From: Ornithinibacillus contaminans
GTDB lineage: Bacteria; Bacillota; Bacilli; Bacillales; Amphibacillaceae
Direction: 5' to 3'
DNA length: 64,000 nucleotides
Assembly: GCF_001038425.2 (NCBI RefSeq)
Contig: NZ_LDPV02000020.1
Location: 62,001 to 126,000 of the forward strand
Part shown: positions 19,384-28,206 of the stretch, one piece after another
Layout: each line of letters opens with the position of its first letter
How positions within the stretch are numbered: position 1 is the stretch's first letter
Notes under the pieces: generated by a model
The model's database searches: none
Told to the model about the DNA's origin: nothing
The model's input: the letters and a program-made list of their open reading frames with translations, nothing else
Program-made: the position numbers and the translations under genes

Positions 19384-19824
19384 CTACACCCCTTTCTCAA
19401 CGATGGATTGAATCGAAGCAGTACTTGGATACTCATCCAAGTTTAAAATAAACTGTTTACCAAGCATTTTCTTCTGATTAATGATTAATGGTGCCCGCAA
19501 ATTAATCGTGCTGGATTCAAATGGATCCTTTAACGTAACAATAGTTGATACAAATACATCATCTTCACTCGCAATTTCTAATGCTGCTACGGTTGAATCG
19601 TCTAATTTAAAGGTATAATCCTTATAAAACTGATACGGATTCGCAACTACAAATGCTAGTTGAGCCGTTTTAACCGATTGTAAAAATTGAAATACCGGAT
19701 TACCAGGGATATCTAATAACACAAATTCTGTCTCTTCAATAAAACCCGGTAGACCAGCAGCAAATTTTACAATCTTGTCCTTTTCTATTGTCACATCACC
19801 TAGATATTTCGTTTGAATTATCAT
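19384..19824 (-). CDS. fliW: Flagellar assembly factor FliW (CsrA antagonist)
   Basis: Binds CsrA allosterically and is itself sequestered by flagellin, which closes the homeostasis loop. The 146-residue protein carries the family segments [20 protein letters not shown] and [16 protein letters not shown]. The ATG at 19824 is chosen because AGAGGTG lies just upstream; the apparent earlier start is a GTG that is part of this ribosome binding site. Confidence 0.95.
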   Translation of the reverse strand: MIIQTKYLGDVTIEKDKIVKFAAGLPGFIEETEFVLLDIPGNPVFQFLQSVKTAQLAFVVANPYQFYKDYTFKLDDSTVAALEIASEDDVFVSTIVTLKDPFESSTINLRAPLIINQKKMLGKQFILNLDEYPSTASIQSIVEKGV

Positions 19825-19839
19825 GTGTATCACCTCTTG

Positions 19840-20421
19840 TTATTTAGCTTGGGCTGTAGTAGGAAAGAGATTTACAAAATCAATTTGTAAATCCTGATAA
19901 TTTGCCATTGAAACTGTTACATCTCCTGGTATGTAATTCACCTCAGGCTTATTGACACGTGCTTCAATAATTGGCTTGTTTGGTTTCACATCAATTTGTA
20001 CCTCAGATGGTTGATAGTGTATTTTCACGGCAAAGGCAGATGGAATAAATTTAATTCCTAATGCTTTCATTGGTTCATGTGCATTTTGAACTGCTTGACT
20101 TATTAAAGGATTACCCTTGTTTTCAATTTTCATAAGTTCTGTTCCTTCAGCAGCCCTTCTCCCTATTCCCTCTAAGGCAGCTTGTTTACCATCTTGTGCA
20201 ATTTTCTCATTTAATCGCTCCACCGATCGTAAATTCATATCCTCCCAGGCTTGTGTTTGATCTATTGTTAGCTTGGCAGGTGTTGTTTGCATCGTCATTT
20301 CTGCACGAGGCTGTTGAATGGAGAGGTCTGCTTTAGGTTGTATCATCTCTTGTCTTGCTGGTTGTGTATCAATCGCGATTCTTGCTTGCTGCGACTGCAT
20401 TCGTATTTGTGGTAATTCCAT
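19840..20421 (-). CDS. DUF6470 family protein (YviE-like)
   Basis: Hypothetical protein of 193 residues found in the flagellar block of Bacillaceae. It starts MELPQIRMQSQQARIAIDTQ and contains several repeats of a pattern ending in Gln-Pro-Arg/Lys-x-x-hydrophobic (QPRAEMT, TPAKLTIDQTQ), then PSAFAVKIHYQPSEVQIDV. No catalytic motif or membrane segment is seen. Gene order (flgL, this gene, fliW, csrA) matches B. subtilis yviE. A role in filament assembly is inferred from position only. Confidence 0.8.
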   Translation of the reverse strand: MELPQIRMQSQQARIAIDTQPARQEMIQPKADLSIQQPRAEMTMQTTPAKLTIDQTQAWEDMNLRSVERLNEKIAQDGKQAALEGIGRRAAEGTELMKIENKGNPLISQAVQNAHEPMKALGIKFIPSAFAVKIHYQPSEVQIDVKPNKPIIEARVNKPEVNYIPGDVTVSMANYQDLQIDFVNLFPTTAQAK

Positions 20422-20445
20422 AGAGATCTCCCCCTATTTAAAACT

Positions 20446-20478
20446 AAAACCCTGTACCCTTAACGGGCCAGGGTTTTT
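20446..20478 (-). terminator. Hairpin between flgL and the DUF6470 gene
   Basis: AAAACCCTG(TA)CCC and GGG(CC)AGGGTTTT are complementary and overlap the flgL stop. On the minus strand the tail is TTTTAGTTTT, so it may reduce read-through from flgL into the fliW-csrA genes. Confidence 0.6.
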
Positions 20479-21343
20479 ACCGTAGAAAATCAATCAAAGA
20501 TGGTTGAATAATGCGTGATCCAGCTGAAAGCGCAGCACGGTGCACGCTCTCCTGTGTCATTAATTTTGTAATAACCTCTTCGTAATCAATATCTTCATTA
20601 TTAGACATCATTTGTGTTGCGGAAATTTCTTGTGTACCTAGTCGATTTTCGATTAATTCTAATCGGTTCATTCTCGCTCCTAAATCAGCACGTGCATTAA
20701 TGACGTTTTCAATATTTTCATCAATTGCGCTAATGCTCGCTTCAATATCTTCCTGACTATCACTTTCAAGAGCAGTGATGAAGGAATCCACTCGATCAAA
20801 TGCATCACTACCAAATATCTTATTAGCATTTACATTTGACTGAATTTGAATACCACTTGATACTTCAATATAAACTGGTGATTCATTGATGTCTCCAGGT
20901 GTCCCTGAAATTGGAGCTTGGTCTGTTTTTGTACCATTAAAAATATATTTTCCATTCACTTTTGAATTAGCAATATCAATTAAATGTTGTTTTAAGGATA
21001 ATGCCTCTTCTTTAATATTTTGTCTTTCCGCCGCATCATACGTATCATTACTAGCTTGGACAGCTAATTCACGTAGTCGTTGTAAGGTCTGAGTTGTCTG
21101 GTCTAATGCTGCATCTGAATTATCCATCCAGTTATGCACTTCATTTGTATTACGTTGATACTGTTCTACTTGTTGTAATTGGCTACGATAATCCATTCCT
21201 TTAACTGCTACAACTGGGTCATCAGAAGGACGGCTGATTTTCTTTCCAGTCGTTAACTGATCCATGTACGTACCTAAATTCGAATAGCTATTGGTTAAAT
21301 TTCGCAGCATACTATTTGATAGCATTGACTGTGTTACGCGCAT
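20477..21343 (-). CDS. flgL: Flagellar hook-associated protein 3, FlgL
   Basis: Second junction protein (HAP3) between hook and filament; 288 residues with flagellin-like ends: MRVTQSMLSNSMLRNLTNSY at the N-terminus and NRLELIENRLGTQEISATQM near the C-terminus. It lies 9 bp after flgK, so both are cotranscribed. Length and motifs are normal. Confidence 0.95.
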   Translation of the reverse strand: MRVTQSMLSNSMLRNLTNSYSNLGTYMDQLTTGKKISRPSDDPVVAVKGMDYRSQLQQVEQYQRNTNEVHNWMDNSDAALDQTTQTLQRLRELAVQASNDTYDAAERQNIKEEALSLKQHLIDIANSKVNGKYIFNGTKTDQAPISGTPGDINESPVYIEVSSGIQIQSNVNANKIFGSDAFDRVDSFITALESDSQEDIEASISAIDENIENVINARADLGARMNRLELIENRLGTQEISATQMMSNNEDIDYEEVITKLMTQESVHRAALSAGSRIIQPSLIDFLR

Positions 21344-21352
21344 TTAGAATCC

Positions 21353-22849
21353 CTACCTTCCTACTAATCCCATATTATTTATAATACGATCCAAAATCTC
21401 ATCCGTTGCCGTCATACTTCTTGCAGCGGCATTGTATGCATGTTGAAACTTAAGCATATTTGTCATTTCCTCATCAAGTGAAACAGAACTTACCGATACA
21501 CGCTGTTCTTCTACTTGTGAACGAAGGATATTCGTGTTTTGTGCCATTCGGTTTGCTTCTTGTGCTGCAACACCTAATCTACCAATTAACCCTTCATAAA
21601 ATCCTTTGATAGACGCTCCGTCTCCAAGAGGATTGCCATTAATTAGTTTATCCATTACTTTGGCTAGTTCCCCTGCATTTTCACCATTCCCTGAAGCATC
21701 TTCCTCAGAGCTTGCTGCAATTAATGCAGGATCATCTTGAATTTCCTCTGAAACCGTCACGTTTCCATTTTCATCTATCTGGAAAAATTTAAGTTCAGTG
21801 TCTTGAACACCATTATAGTTATAGCCTTCTTGATGGACACTATTAAACTCTGAAACAAATGTTTCCGCTAGTTTTGCAAGATTTGCTTTCATATTTTCAT
21901 AGGAAACAACTTTATCACCTGAACCAGGATACCCATGTGCATCCACTAACGACTTAAGAGATCCTGATGATAGGTCGATTGTATTTCCACCAAAAGTTAT
22001 TTCATTTACTTCAGCATCTTCTGCAAGATCAAATTCTTGGTACGTAGGCTCTCCAGTTGGATCTACCAAGTATACCGGTCCAGATGCAAATGATTTTCCG
22101 CTATCATCTACTAATTCAATTTTAGCTAGACCCGCCGCGATATCTTGGGCACTTTCTGCACTTTCCACTCGGTGAACTTTAATATTAGCAATACTAGATA
22201 GTTTATCAATTAAACGATCACGCTCATCATATAAGTCATTCGCCAAATAGCCATGTGGCTCAATTTCCTTAATTTGATTATTGATTCGGTCAATTTGACG
22301 TAATATGCTGTTTGCATCATCAATCGTTACATCAATTTGTTTCCGGATATCTGTTTGCATGGATTCGATATTATTAGATAGATAATTAAATGTGTCTGCA
22401 ACTGCAATACCACGTTGAACAACTACTGATCTAGCACTCTCACTCTGCGCATCTACTGATAAATCCTGTAATGATTGCCAAAATTGGTCCATCGTATTGG
22501 CCAAACCACTCTCAGATGGTTCGTTTAATAGACTTTCCATCCGATATAACGACTCTGACATGGTCTCCCAATAACCTGTTTTACTATTTTCCGCACGATA
22601 CTGCATATCAAGAAAACTATCACGAATACGTTCCACGGTTCCAGCCTGTACACCAGTACCGATTTGCCCAGGGATTTGTGGACGATTACGAGAACCAGTT
22701 GGGAAGGCAGGAGTCGTTTCAAAATTAACACGCTGTCTTGTATACCCTTCTGTATTCGCATTTGAAATGTTGTGTCCTGTCGTATATAAAGCTGATTGTT
22801 GTGTAAATAGCGCTTGTTTCGCCATCTCTAAGCCATGGAATGTACTCAC
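21353..22849 (-). CDS. flgK: Flagellar hook-associated protein 1, FlgK
   Basis: First junction protein (HAP1) of 498 residues. The N-terminal MSTFHGLEMAKQALFTQQSA and the NISNANTEGYTRQRV rod/hook motif are clear, as is the C-terminal helix ending in MLKFQHAYNAAARSMTATDE. Exported through the flagellar type III system with help from FlgN, encoded just upstream. Confidence 0.96.
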   Translation of the reverse strand: MSTFHGLEMAKQALFTQQSALYTTGHNISNANTEGYTRQRVNFETTPAFPTGSRNRPQIPGQIGTGVQAGTVERIRDSFLDMQYRAENSKTGYWETMSESLYRMESLLNEPSESGLANTMDQFWQSLQDLSVDAQSESARSVVVQRGIAVADTFNYLSNNIESMQTDIRKQIDVTIDDANSILRQIDRINNQIKEIEPHGYLANDLYDERDRLIDKLSSIANIKVHRVESAESAQDIAAGLAKIELVDDSGKSFASGPVYLVDPTGEPTYQEFDLAEDAEVNEITFGGNTIDLSSGSLKSLVDAHGYPGSGDKVVSYENMKANLAKLAETFVSEFNSVHQEGYNYNGVQDTELKFFQIDENGNVTVSEEIQDDPALIAASSEEDASGNGENAGELAKVMDKLINGNPLGDGASIKGFYEGLIGRLGVAAQEANRMAQNTNILRSQVEEQRVSVSSVSLDEEMTNMLKFQHAYNAAARSMTATDEILDRIINNMGLVGR

Positions 22850-22878
22850 GTAAGATTCTCCTTTTTAAAAAATTATTC

Positions 22879-23373
22879 TTATGCCTTCGAATCAAATACC
22901 GAACGCCCTACAGATGATTGCTCACTCTGTGTCTTATTTCCGTAATTCATACTCTTTAATGTCGGACTTAATAAATCGATGGAAAGCTGAACAAATTGCA
23001 TGGACTGTTGAATCAAAGCCATATTCAATTGCTCCTGTTGCTTTAACTCCACGATTGCTTCTGTTAAACGAACAGCGGCCGCTTCAACCGCTTCTTTTTC
23101 TTCCTCAGCTGTCAACTGTTGCAACATAGTTGTTACGGTAGCTTCTGCTAGTGGTAGCTTATTTTCCTCAAACCATGCTTCCACTTCAGTTCTTCTGCTT
23201 TCTTCCGCCTGTTCCAATTGCTGCACGTATTTCCGTTCCTTGACTAAAACGGCTTGTAGCTTTTCGACAGCACCTTCTTTAATGACGGTAGTTTTTTCTT
23301 TTGATAACTGTACCAGCTGCTGATGAATTCCCGTAAGCTTGTCCAGCTTTTTAATAATTGCTTGTACGGACAT
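22879..23373 (-). CDS. flgN: Flagellar export chaperone FlgN
   Basis: Helical chaperone for FlgK and FlgL (B. subtilis YvyG), 164 residues. The sequence is rich in Glu, Gln and Leu with coiled-coil periodicity (LVKERKYVQQLEQAEESRR) and the C-terminal segment LNMALIQQSMQFVQLSIDLL typical of the FlgN family. It is placed between flgM and flgK as in B. subtilis, 17 bp after flgM. Confidence 0.9.
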   Translation of the reverse strand: MSVQAIIKKLDKLTGIHQQLVQLSKEKTTVIKEGAVEKLQAVLVKERKYVQQLEQAEESRRTEVEAWFEENKLPLAEATVTTMLQQLTAEEEKEAVEAAAVRLTEAIVELKQQEQLNMALIQQSMQFVQLSIDLLSPTLKSMNYGNKTQSEQSSVGRSVFDSKA

Positions 23374-23390
23374 TTATATGTGTCCTCCTC

Positions 23391-23657
23391 TTATTGCTTT
23401 GACCAAAAGCCGATCATTTTTTGTGCCGTTTTTTCGTAATCAATCTTATACTGACCAGATTCAACCTGATTCTTTATTTCCTGCACATACGCTTCACGCT
23501 TTGGATTTACTTTTGTGTTTTCCTGTAGCTTCATTGCTTGTGTTGAAATTTCAAGCTGATCCTGTTGTTGTACTGACTTTTTATAATCCGCTTGTTTTTG
23601 AATTTGATTTTTATAGGGATTAAAGTTTGTTTGATTTGCTCCGTTAATTTTCATCAA
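23391..23657 (-). CDS. flgM: Anti-sigma-D factor FlgM
   Basis: Negative regulator of flagellar late genes; 88 residues, binding SigD until hook completion. The N-terminus KINGANQTNFNPYKNQIQK and the C-terminal sigma-binding helices (KREAYVQEIKNQVESGQYKI) match the family. A SigD-like promoter lies about 60 bp upstream, giving the usual feedback. Start may be at the second Met; the difference is one residue. Confidence 0.94.
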   Translation of the reverse strand: MMKINGANQTNFNPYKNQIQKQADYKKSVQQQDQLEISTQAMKLQENTKVNPKREAYVQEIKNQVESGQYKIDYEKTAQKMIGFWSKQ

Positions 23658-23715
23658 ATCACCTCATTTATTTCCGAACGATTGTTTATCTATATCGAAC
23701 TTAGTGTTATCTATA

Positions 23716-23742
23716 CTATCGGCTAATATTTATAAATTTGTA
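23716..23742 (-). promoter_or_regulatory. SigD-type promoter of flgM
   Basis: On the minus strand TACA (23742-23739), a 15-nt spacer and GCCGATAG (23723-23716) match the SigD consensus TAAA-N15-GCCGATAT with one mismatch in each box. It lies at the expected distance from flgM. Confidence 0.7.
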
Positions 23743-23745
23743 GTG

Positions 23746-24171
23746 TTATCTCCGATGTTTATCGATTGTGTAATAAATTTGTTTCTTATCGTCGCTCAGA
23801 AGCTTGTTTCTTTCCGTGATTTTTTCTAACTGCTCCACTCGATCCAAATCGTGTTTCAGTTCTTCTGCACAATTCATGCAAAGCTTCCCAGAGGTTATTG
23901 GTGTCCTACATTTTTCACAAGGATAGCCTAATTTTGGAAACATGGTCGTTCGTAATCGATTTTCTTTAATAAATTTCGTGATCAGCGCCTCATCGACTCC
24001 TGTAGCCTCCACCACTTCGATAAGTGTAGCTTCTCTATTTATTTGTTTCCTTAAAAAATCATAAACAATTTGAAAAGCAGCTTCTTCTTCTTTATAACAA
24101 TCCCGACAAACATCTCGTATCTGTTTTACAAAAACCTTTCCACATCTGACGCAATTTGCTAAATCTGCCAT
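23746..24171 (-). CDS. yvyF: YvyF family flagellar-operon protein
   Basis: Small protein of 141 residues with two zinc-ribbon-like clusters: CVRCGKVFVKQIRDVCRDC near the N-terminus (residues 7-25) and CEKCRTPITSGKLCMNC in the C-terminal third. A MerR-like helix-turn-helix segment lies between (INREATLIEVVEATGVDEAL). B. subtilis YvyF has the same architecture and position between comFC and flgM; it is linked to flagellar gene expression but its biochemical role is unresolved. Confidence 0.85.
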   Translation of the reverse strand: MADLANCVRCGKVFVKQIRDVCRDCYKEEEAAFQIVYDFLRKQINREATLIEVVEATGVDEALITKFIKENRLRTTMFPKLGYPCEKCRTPITSGKLCMNCAEELKHDLDRVEQLEKITERNKLLSDDKKQIYYTIDKHRR

Positions 24172-24210
24172 CTATCCTTCTTCTCCTCAATTCAATATAG
24201 TACGATTAAT

Positions 24211-24891
24211 TTATCCCCGAACTAATGTGTACGTGTAAACGCTTGGGCAACCATGAAGTTTTAATAGCTTCGCTGCATGACGTAATGTAGTACCCGTTGT
24301 ATATATATCATCGACTATTATAACAGGATTGTTTAGGTTTTGCTGAAGGATAAATGGATTATTAGACGTAATTCTTTCATGTCGTGATTTTTTTGATTGT
24401 TTTTCCCCATGAACTCGGGTTAACACCTCTTTTGTTTCCAGTGGTAAAAATTCCGCTAGCATTTTTGCTTGATTAAAGCATCTTTCGTGGATTCGCTCGT
24501 CACTTAAAGGAATCGGAACAACTACGGCATCCTTTACCTTTGCAAACACGGTTTTATAGTGCGTTAAAAAGCTTTCACGAAAAATATAACCTAGCTCATA
24601 ATCTCCTCGATACTTCCATTTGGCAATAATTTCTTGCATTTGATTCGAATATGGAAAAACCGAGTAATTAAATTCGATACTGTCATCCCCGTGCAGATAC
24701 TCTTCCCACCATAAGCAATCCTCGCACACTCGTTTCGTTGACAGTCTACTACATTTTCGACAGCGAGAGCCTGTCAGTTCCTGAACACCTTCTGCACATG
24801 TATCACATATTGGTTGTGCTTTTGGTGGCATAGCGATTGTTGTCCAATCAATCGTCACATGAATTTCCTCATCACACCATAGACAATTCAT
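24211..24891 (-). CDS. comFC: Competence protein ComFC (phosphoribosyltransferase fold)
   Basis: DNA-uptake accessory protein of 226 residues, homologue of ComF/GntX. An N-terminal zinc finger (CLWCDEEIH, CDTCAEG, CRKCSRLSTKRVCEDC) precedes a phosphoribosyltransferase domain with the PRPP-type loop VIIVDDIYTTGTTL (about 190-203). It starts 4 bp inside comFA, so they are translationally coupled. comFB, found between comFA and comFC in B. subtilis, is missing. Confidence 0.93.
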   Translation of the reverse strand: MNCLWCDEEIHVTIDWTTIAMPPKAQPICDTCAEGVQELTGSRCRKCSRLSTKRVCEDCLWWEEYLHGDDSIEFNYSVFPYSNQMQEIIAKWKYRGDYELGYIFRESFLTHYKTVFAKVKDAVVVPIPLSDERIHERCFNQAKMLAEFLPLETKEVLTRVHGEKQSKKSRHERITSNNPFILQQNLNNPVIIVDDIYTTGTTLRHAAKLLKLHGCPSVYTYTLVRG

Positions 24892-26303
24892 TTGGAAAAG
24901 CCTCCTCGTTTATTCATCGATTGAATCGATCGGATCGACTTCACCATGGCATTCGTTTTACCATTGTGTACAAAAAGCACCTCACCAGTTGGATCATCCA
25001 TGCTTCTACCTGCCCTACCAGCAATTTGCACTAATGCCGCATCATCAAATACCATATGCCCAGCATCTAGTACGATAACATCCACAGAAGGAAAAGTAAC
25101 TCCACGCTCCAATATCGTGGTTGTAATGAGTAACTGAATTTCCCGATTACGAAATTGAATAATCTTTTCTACCCTCTGCTCATCCTCTGAATGGGCAGAA
25201 ACAATAGATTGAAATGGGAGTGTAGAACCTTCTCTAAGTTTTTCCGCCAATTCCTCAGCTAAGGCAATCGTTGGGACAAAAATAAGCAACTGACGATTGG
25301 GATTCTTACGTTTTTTTATCCAGGTTAAGACGGAGTTAGGAAGCTGACGCTCTTTTATCGCTTTTTTTAAGGAAATACTCATATGCAAGCGAGGAACAGG
25401 CAAAGGATGACCGTGGTACCTAACAGGGACAAACACATATGGGAGTTTTCGCAGTGTCATTTTCAAACGAAGGTCTTGACGAGGAGTTGCGGTAACGTAA
25501 ATCATGGTATGTCTATCCTTCTTTGCGCGATTGACGGCATATGGCAAGGTAGCATCATTGTGAAAAGGAAATGCGTCAACTTCATCAATAATGACTACAT
25601 CGAAGGTTTTATGAAAGCGGAGGAGTTGATGCGTCGTAGCAATTATCAGTTGGGCACTACCTTCCTTTTCATCACTTCCTCCATATAACGCTTGAACGGG
25701 TACAGTCTGAAATGCTTCCTTAAACCGAGGCTGTAATTCCCGAACAACATCTGCTCTTGGTGTTGCAATACAAACTCTTTTGCCAAGCTTAAGTGCCGCT
25801 TCTATCCCACGAAATAACATCTCGGTTTTTCCAGAACCACATACCGCCCAAACGGCTAGTTCCTTTTCCTGCTGTTGGATCGCTTGGACAATCCGATTTG
25901 ATGCATGCAGTTGGGCATCCGTAAGCGTCCCATCCCAGCTTAACGGGGATTCATGTGACTGCCACACAGGCACTTCACCAGACCAAACATAAAGGGATTC
26001 ACACTGCATCACTCTTCCCATTTGAATACAGTTTCGGCAATAAAAATGAGTTGTATGACATTTTTCACATGGAATTTTGCCAAATAATGAGGGCTTTTGA
26101 TTTCCACAGCGAACACATTGCAGATAGCCAAACTTACGACTAATTGTGGGGATTTTAGAAAAACAGTGCTTGTAGCTTGCTAAATCAGGGGCGAATTCTT
26201 GTTCAAGGAGTAGTTTACCAGCATAACGAAAGACAAATTCTGCTTGAGGCTTTGGGAGATTGTGTTGAGGAGAATGTACTGGATAGAGCATTCCATCACT
26301 CAC
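24888..26303 (-). CDS. comFA: Competence DNA helicase/translocase ComFA
   Basis: Membrane-associated DEAD-box ATPase that drives single-stranded DNA uptake in natural transformation. The 471-residue protein has a four-Cys zinc site (CVRCGNQ, CEKCH, CRNC) near residues 62-92, Walker A as AVCGSGKTEM, the box VVIIDEVDAFPF, motif III TATPRQD and motif VI QIAGRAGRS. Start uncertain by four codons (GTG at 26303 or ATG at 26291). Confidence 0.94.
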   Translation of the reverse strand: MSDGMLYPVHSPQHNLPKPQAEFVFRYAGKLLLEQEFAPDLASYKHCFSKIPTISRKFGYLQCVRCGNQKPSLFGKIPCEKCHTTHFYCRNCIQMGRVMQCESLYVWSGEVPVWQSHESPLSWDGTLTDAQLHASNRIVQAIQQQEKELAVWAVCGSGKTEMLFRGIEAALKLGKRVCIATPRADVVRELQPRFKEAFQTVPVQALYGGSDEKEGSAQLIIATTHQLLRFHKTFDVVIIDEVDAFPFHNDATLPYAVNRAKKDRHTMIYVTATPRQDLRLKMTLRKLPYVFVPVRYHGHPLPVPRLHMSISLKKAIKERQLPNSVLTWIKKRKNPNRQLLIFVPTIALAEELAEKLREGSTLPFQSIVSAHSEDEQRVEKIIQFRNREIQLLITTTILERGVTFPSVDVIVLDAGHMVFDDAALVQIAGRAGRSMDDPTGEVLFVHNGKTNAMVKSIRSIQSMNKRGGFSK

Positions 26304-26330
26304 TTTCTATTAAATATAGAGGAGAATCGA

Positions 26331-26360
26331 CTGCCAGTTGAACTGAATGCTTACTGGCAG
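26331..26360. repeat. Inverted repeat between degV and comFA
   Basis: CTGCCAGT and ACTGGCAG are perfect complements separated by 14 bp. It lies 28-57 bp upstream of comFA with no run of T, so it is more likely a leader hairpin or operator than a terminator. Confidence 0.5.
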
Positions 26361-26391
26361 CCAACAATAAATAGTAATAAAGTATAATTGC

Positions 26392-27234
26392 TTATTTATA
26401 ATACCAACAAACGCCGATAGCACCTTCCCCAACATGGGTTCCGATTACCGGGCCAAAATAGCTGATTAATGCTTCTGTATCAGGATATTTCTCATTAAAT
26501 TCTTCTTTTAATTCCATTGCCGCTTGCTCATCATTGGCATGAACAAAGACAACTTTTGCTACTTTACCTTCTTGCGCATCCTCTTCCAGCATCCCAATGA
26601 TACGATTCAGCGCTTTCTTACGTGTACGAATTTTTTCAAAAGGTACAATTACCTTATCCACAAAATGCAGGACCGGCTTCACCTGTAGCAAACTACCAAC
26701 AAGTGCTTGTGCACCATTCAATCTTCCGCCACGGTGCAGGTTAGTTAGATCATCTACCATAAAATAACCGTGCATGGTTTTCTTCATTTCTTCCAGACGA
26801 GCAATAATTTGTTCTGGCGTTTTATTCTCTTTCGCCATTTCAGCGGCTTCCAAAGCATAAAACCCTTGAGCCATACAGCTGATCTCAGAATCAAATGCAT
26901 AGACGTCTATACCTTCAACCATATCACCAGCACTAACAACTGCTTGATACGTGCCACTTATACCACTCGATAAATGAACCGATACAACCGCATCATATTC
27001 ATCACGAAGCGCTTCTAGTTTTTCGGTAATTAATCCAATCGGCGGCTGTGAAGTCGTCGGAAGTTCTTTTATATCTTTTATCTTTTGGTAAAATTCTTCA
27101 GTTGTTAAATCTACTTCTTCTTGATAGGTTTCATCACCGAAGATAACACCTAGCGGCACCATATGAATCCCATATGCATCACGCATCGCTTTAGGAATAT
27201 ACGCCGTGCTGTCTGTCATTACAGCAACCTTCAT
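26392..27234 (-). CDS. degV: DegV family fatty-acid-binding protein
   Basis: Member of the DegV/FakB family, which binds a fatty acid so that FakA can phosphorylate it. The 280-residue protein begins MKVAVMTDSTAYIPKAM and has the lipid-site segments LPTTSQPPIG and HLSSGISGTYQ, plus the conserved NLHRGGRLNGAQA near residue 163. The gene precedes degU in the reverse orientation order seen in B. subtilis (yviA). Which lipid is carried is not evident. Confidence 0.9.
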   Translation of the reverse strand: MKVAVMTDSTAYIPKAMRDAYGIHMVPLGVIFGDETYQEEVDLTTEEFYQKIKDIKELPTTSQPPIGLITEKLEALRDEYDAVVSVHLSSGISGTYQAVVSAGDMVEGIDVYAFDSEISCMAQGFYALEAAEMAKENKTPEQIIARLEEMKKTMHGYFMVDDLTNLHRGGRLNGAQALVGSLLQVKPVLHFVDKVIVPFEKIRTRKKALNRIIGMLEEDAQEGKVAKVVFVHANDEQAAMELKEEFNEKYPDTEALISYFGPVIGTHVGEGAIGVCWYYK

Positions 27235-27380
27235 CGTAACCTTCCTCTCCTGTTTATTTTTGTCTGCTCCTTATATTTTACATGAATGTCTCAAAAAATG
27301 CATCATGATAGTCTGCGACTAGGGCAGGAGAAGGTGATTCACTAGATGCCAAATATACCCTTTACCCATATAAAAACAAA

Positions 27381-27418
27381 AATAGCTTTAGTACATTTTC
27401 CTCTGTACTAAAGCTATT
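27381..27418 (-). terminator. Terminator after degU
   Basis: AATAGCTTTAGTAC and GTACTAAAGCTATT are perfect 14-bp complements, followed on the minus strand by TTTTGTTTTT. It begins 20 bp past the degU stop. Confidence 0.92.
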
Positions 27419-27438
27419 AATTATGCGTTTATCAAATT

Positions 27439-28131
27439 TTACAGTACTTCAACCCAACCCTTACGGATAGCTGAGACAACTGCTTGTGTACGGTCATTAA
27501 CATTCATTTTTTGTAAAATATTGCTGACGTGATTTTTGACTGTCTTTTCACTTATATACAACGCTTCAGCAACAGCGCGGTTACTTTTTCCATCAGCTAA
27601 AAGCTGTAGAACTTCACACTCACGCTTCGTTAATAAGTGTAGTGGGCGATGGTATTCGATACGACTTCCAATTCCTACAGACACTGTTTCTTTCGCTAGT
27701 CTCCGATATTCCTGAACAAGGTTATTCGTAACCTTTGGATGCAGGTATGATCCGCCTTCACTCACTACCTTGATTGCTTCAATTAATGAATTAGAATCCA
27801 TTTCCTTCAGCAAATATCCTTGAGCTCCAGTTTTCAATGCGTGCGTTACATAGTTTTCATCATCATGGATAGATAGTATGATTACTTTTGATTTAGGATG
27901 ATTTCTAACTAACTCCGCAGTAGCTTGTACACCATTCATGTTTGGCATGTTTATGTCCATTAAGACAACATCCGGATTATATTCTTTCACTAATTTACTA
28001 GCAATAATACCGTCATCGCCTTCTGCCACCACATCAAATGATGGTTCGAATTCTAAAATACGTTTTACCCCTTCACGGAATAATTTGTGATCATCAATTA
28101 AAACAATTGAAACTTTCTTATCTAAATTCAT
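27439..28131 (-). CDS. degU: Two-component response regulator DegU
   Basis: NarL-type regulator of 230 residues controlling exoenzymes, motility, competence and biofilm in Bacillus. The receiver domain has the acidic pair in LIDDHKLF, the phospho-accepting Asp in [11 protein letters not shown] (about residue 57) and Lys in YLLKEMD. The C-terminal LuxR-type helix-turn-helix reads [20 protein letters not shown]. Partner histidine kinase degS lies 75 bp upstream. Confidence 0.97.
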   Translation of the reverse strand: MNLDKKVSIVLIDDHKLFREGVKRILEFEPSFDVVAEGDDGIIASKLVKEYNPDVVLMDINMPNMNGVQATAELVRNHPKSKVIILSIHDDENYVTHALKTGAQGYLLKEMDSNSLIEAIKVVSEGGSYLHPKVTNNLVQEYRRLAKETVSVGIGSRIEYHRPLHLLTKRECEVLQLLADGKSNRAVAEALYISEKTVKNHVSNILQKMNVNDRTQAVVSAIRKGWVEVL

Positions 28132-28206
28132 TGTCTTTTCCTCCCCAAAACGTAATATTTACCCTATTACGTGTACCATGACAGACAATAATTATATCTC
28201 TATTTA

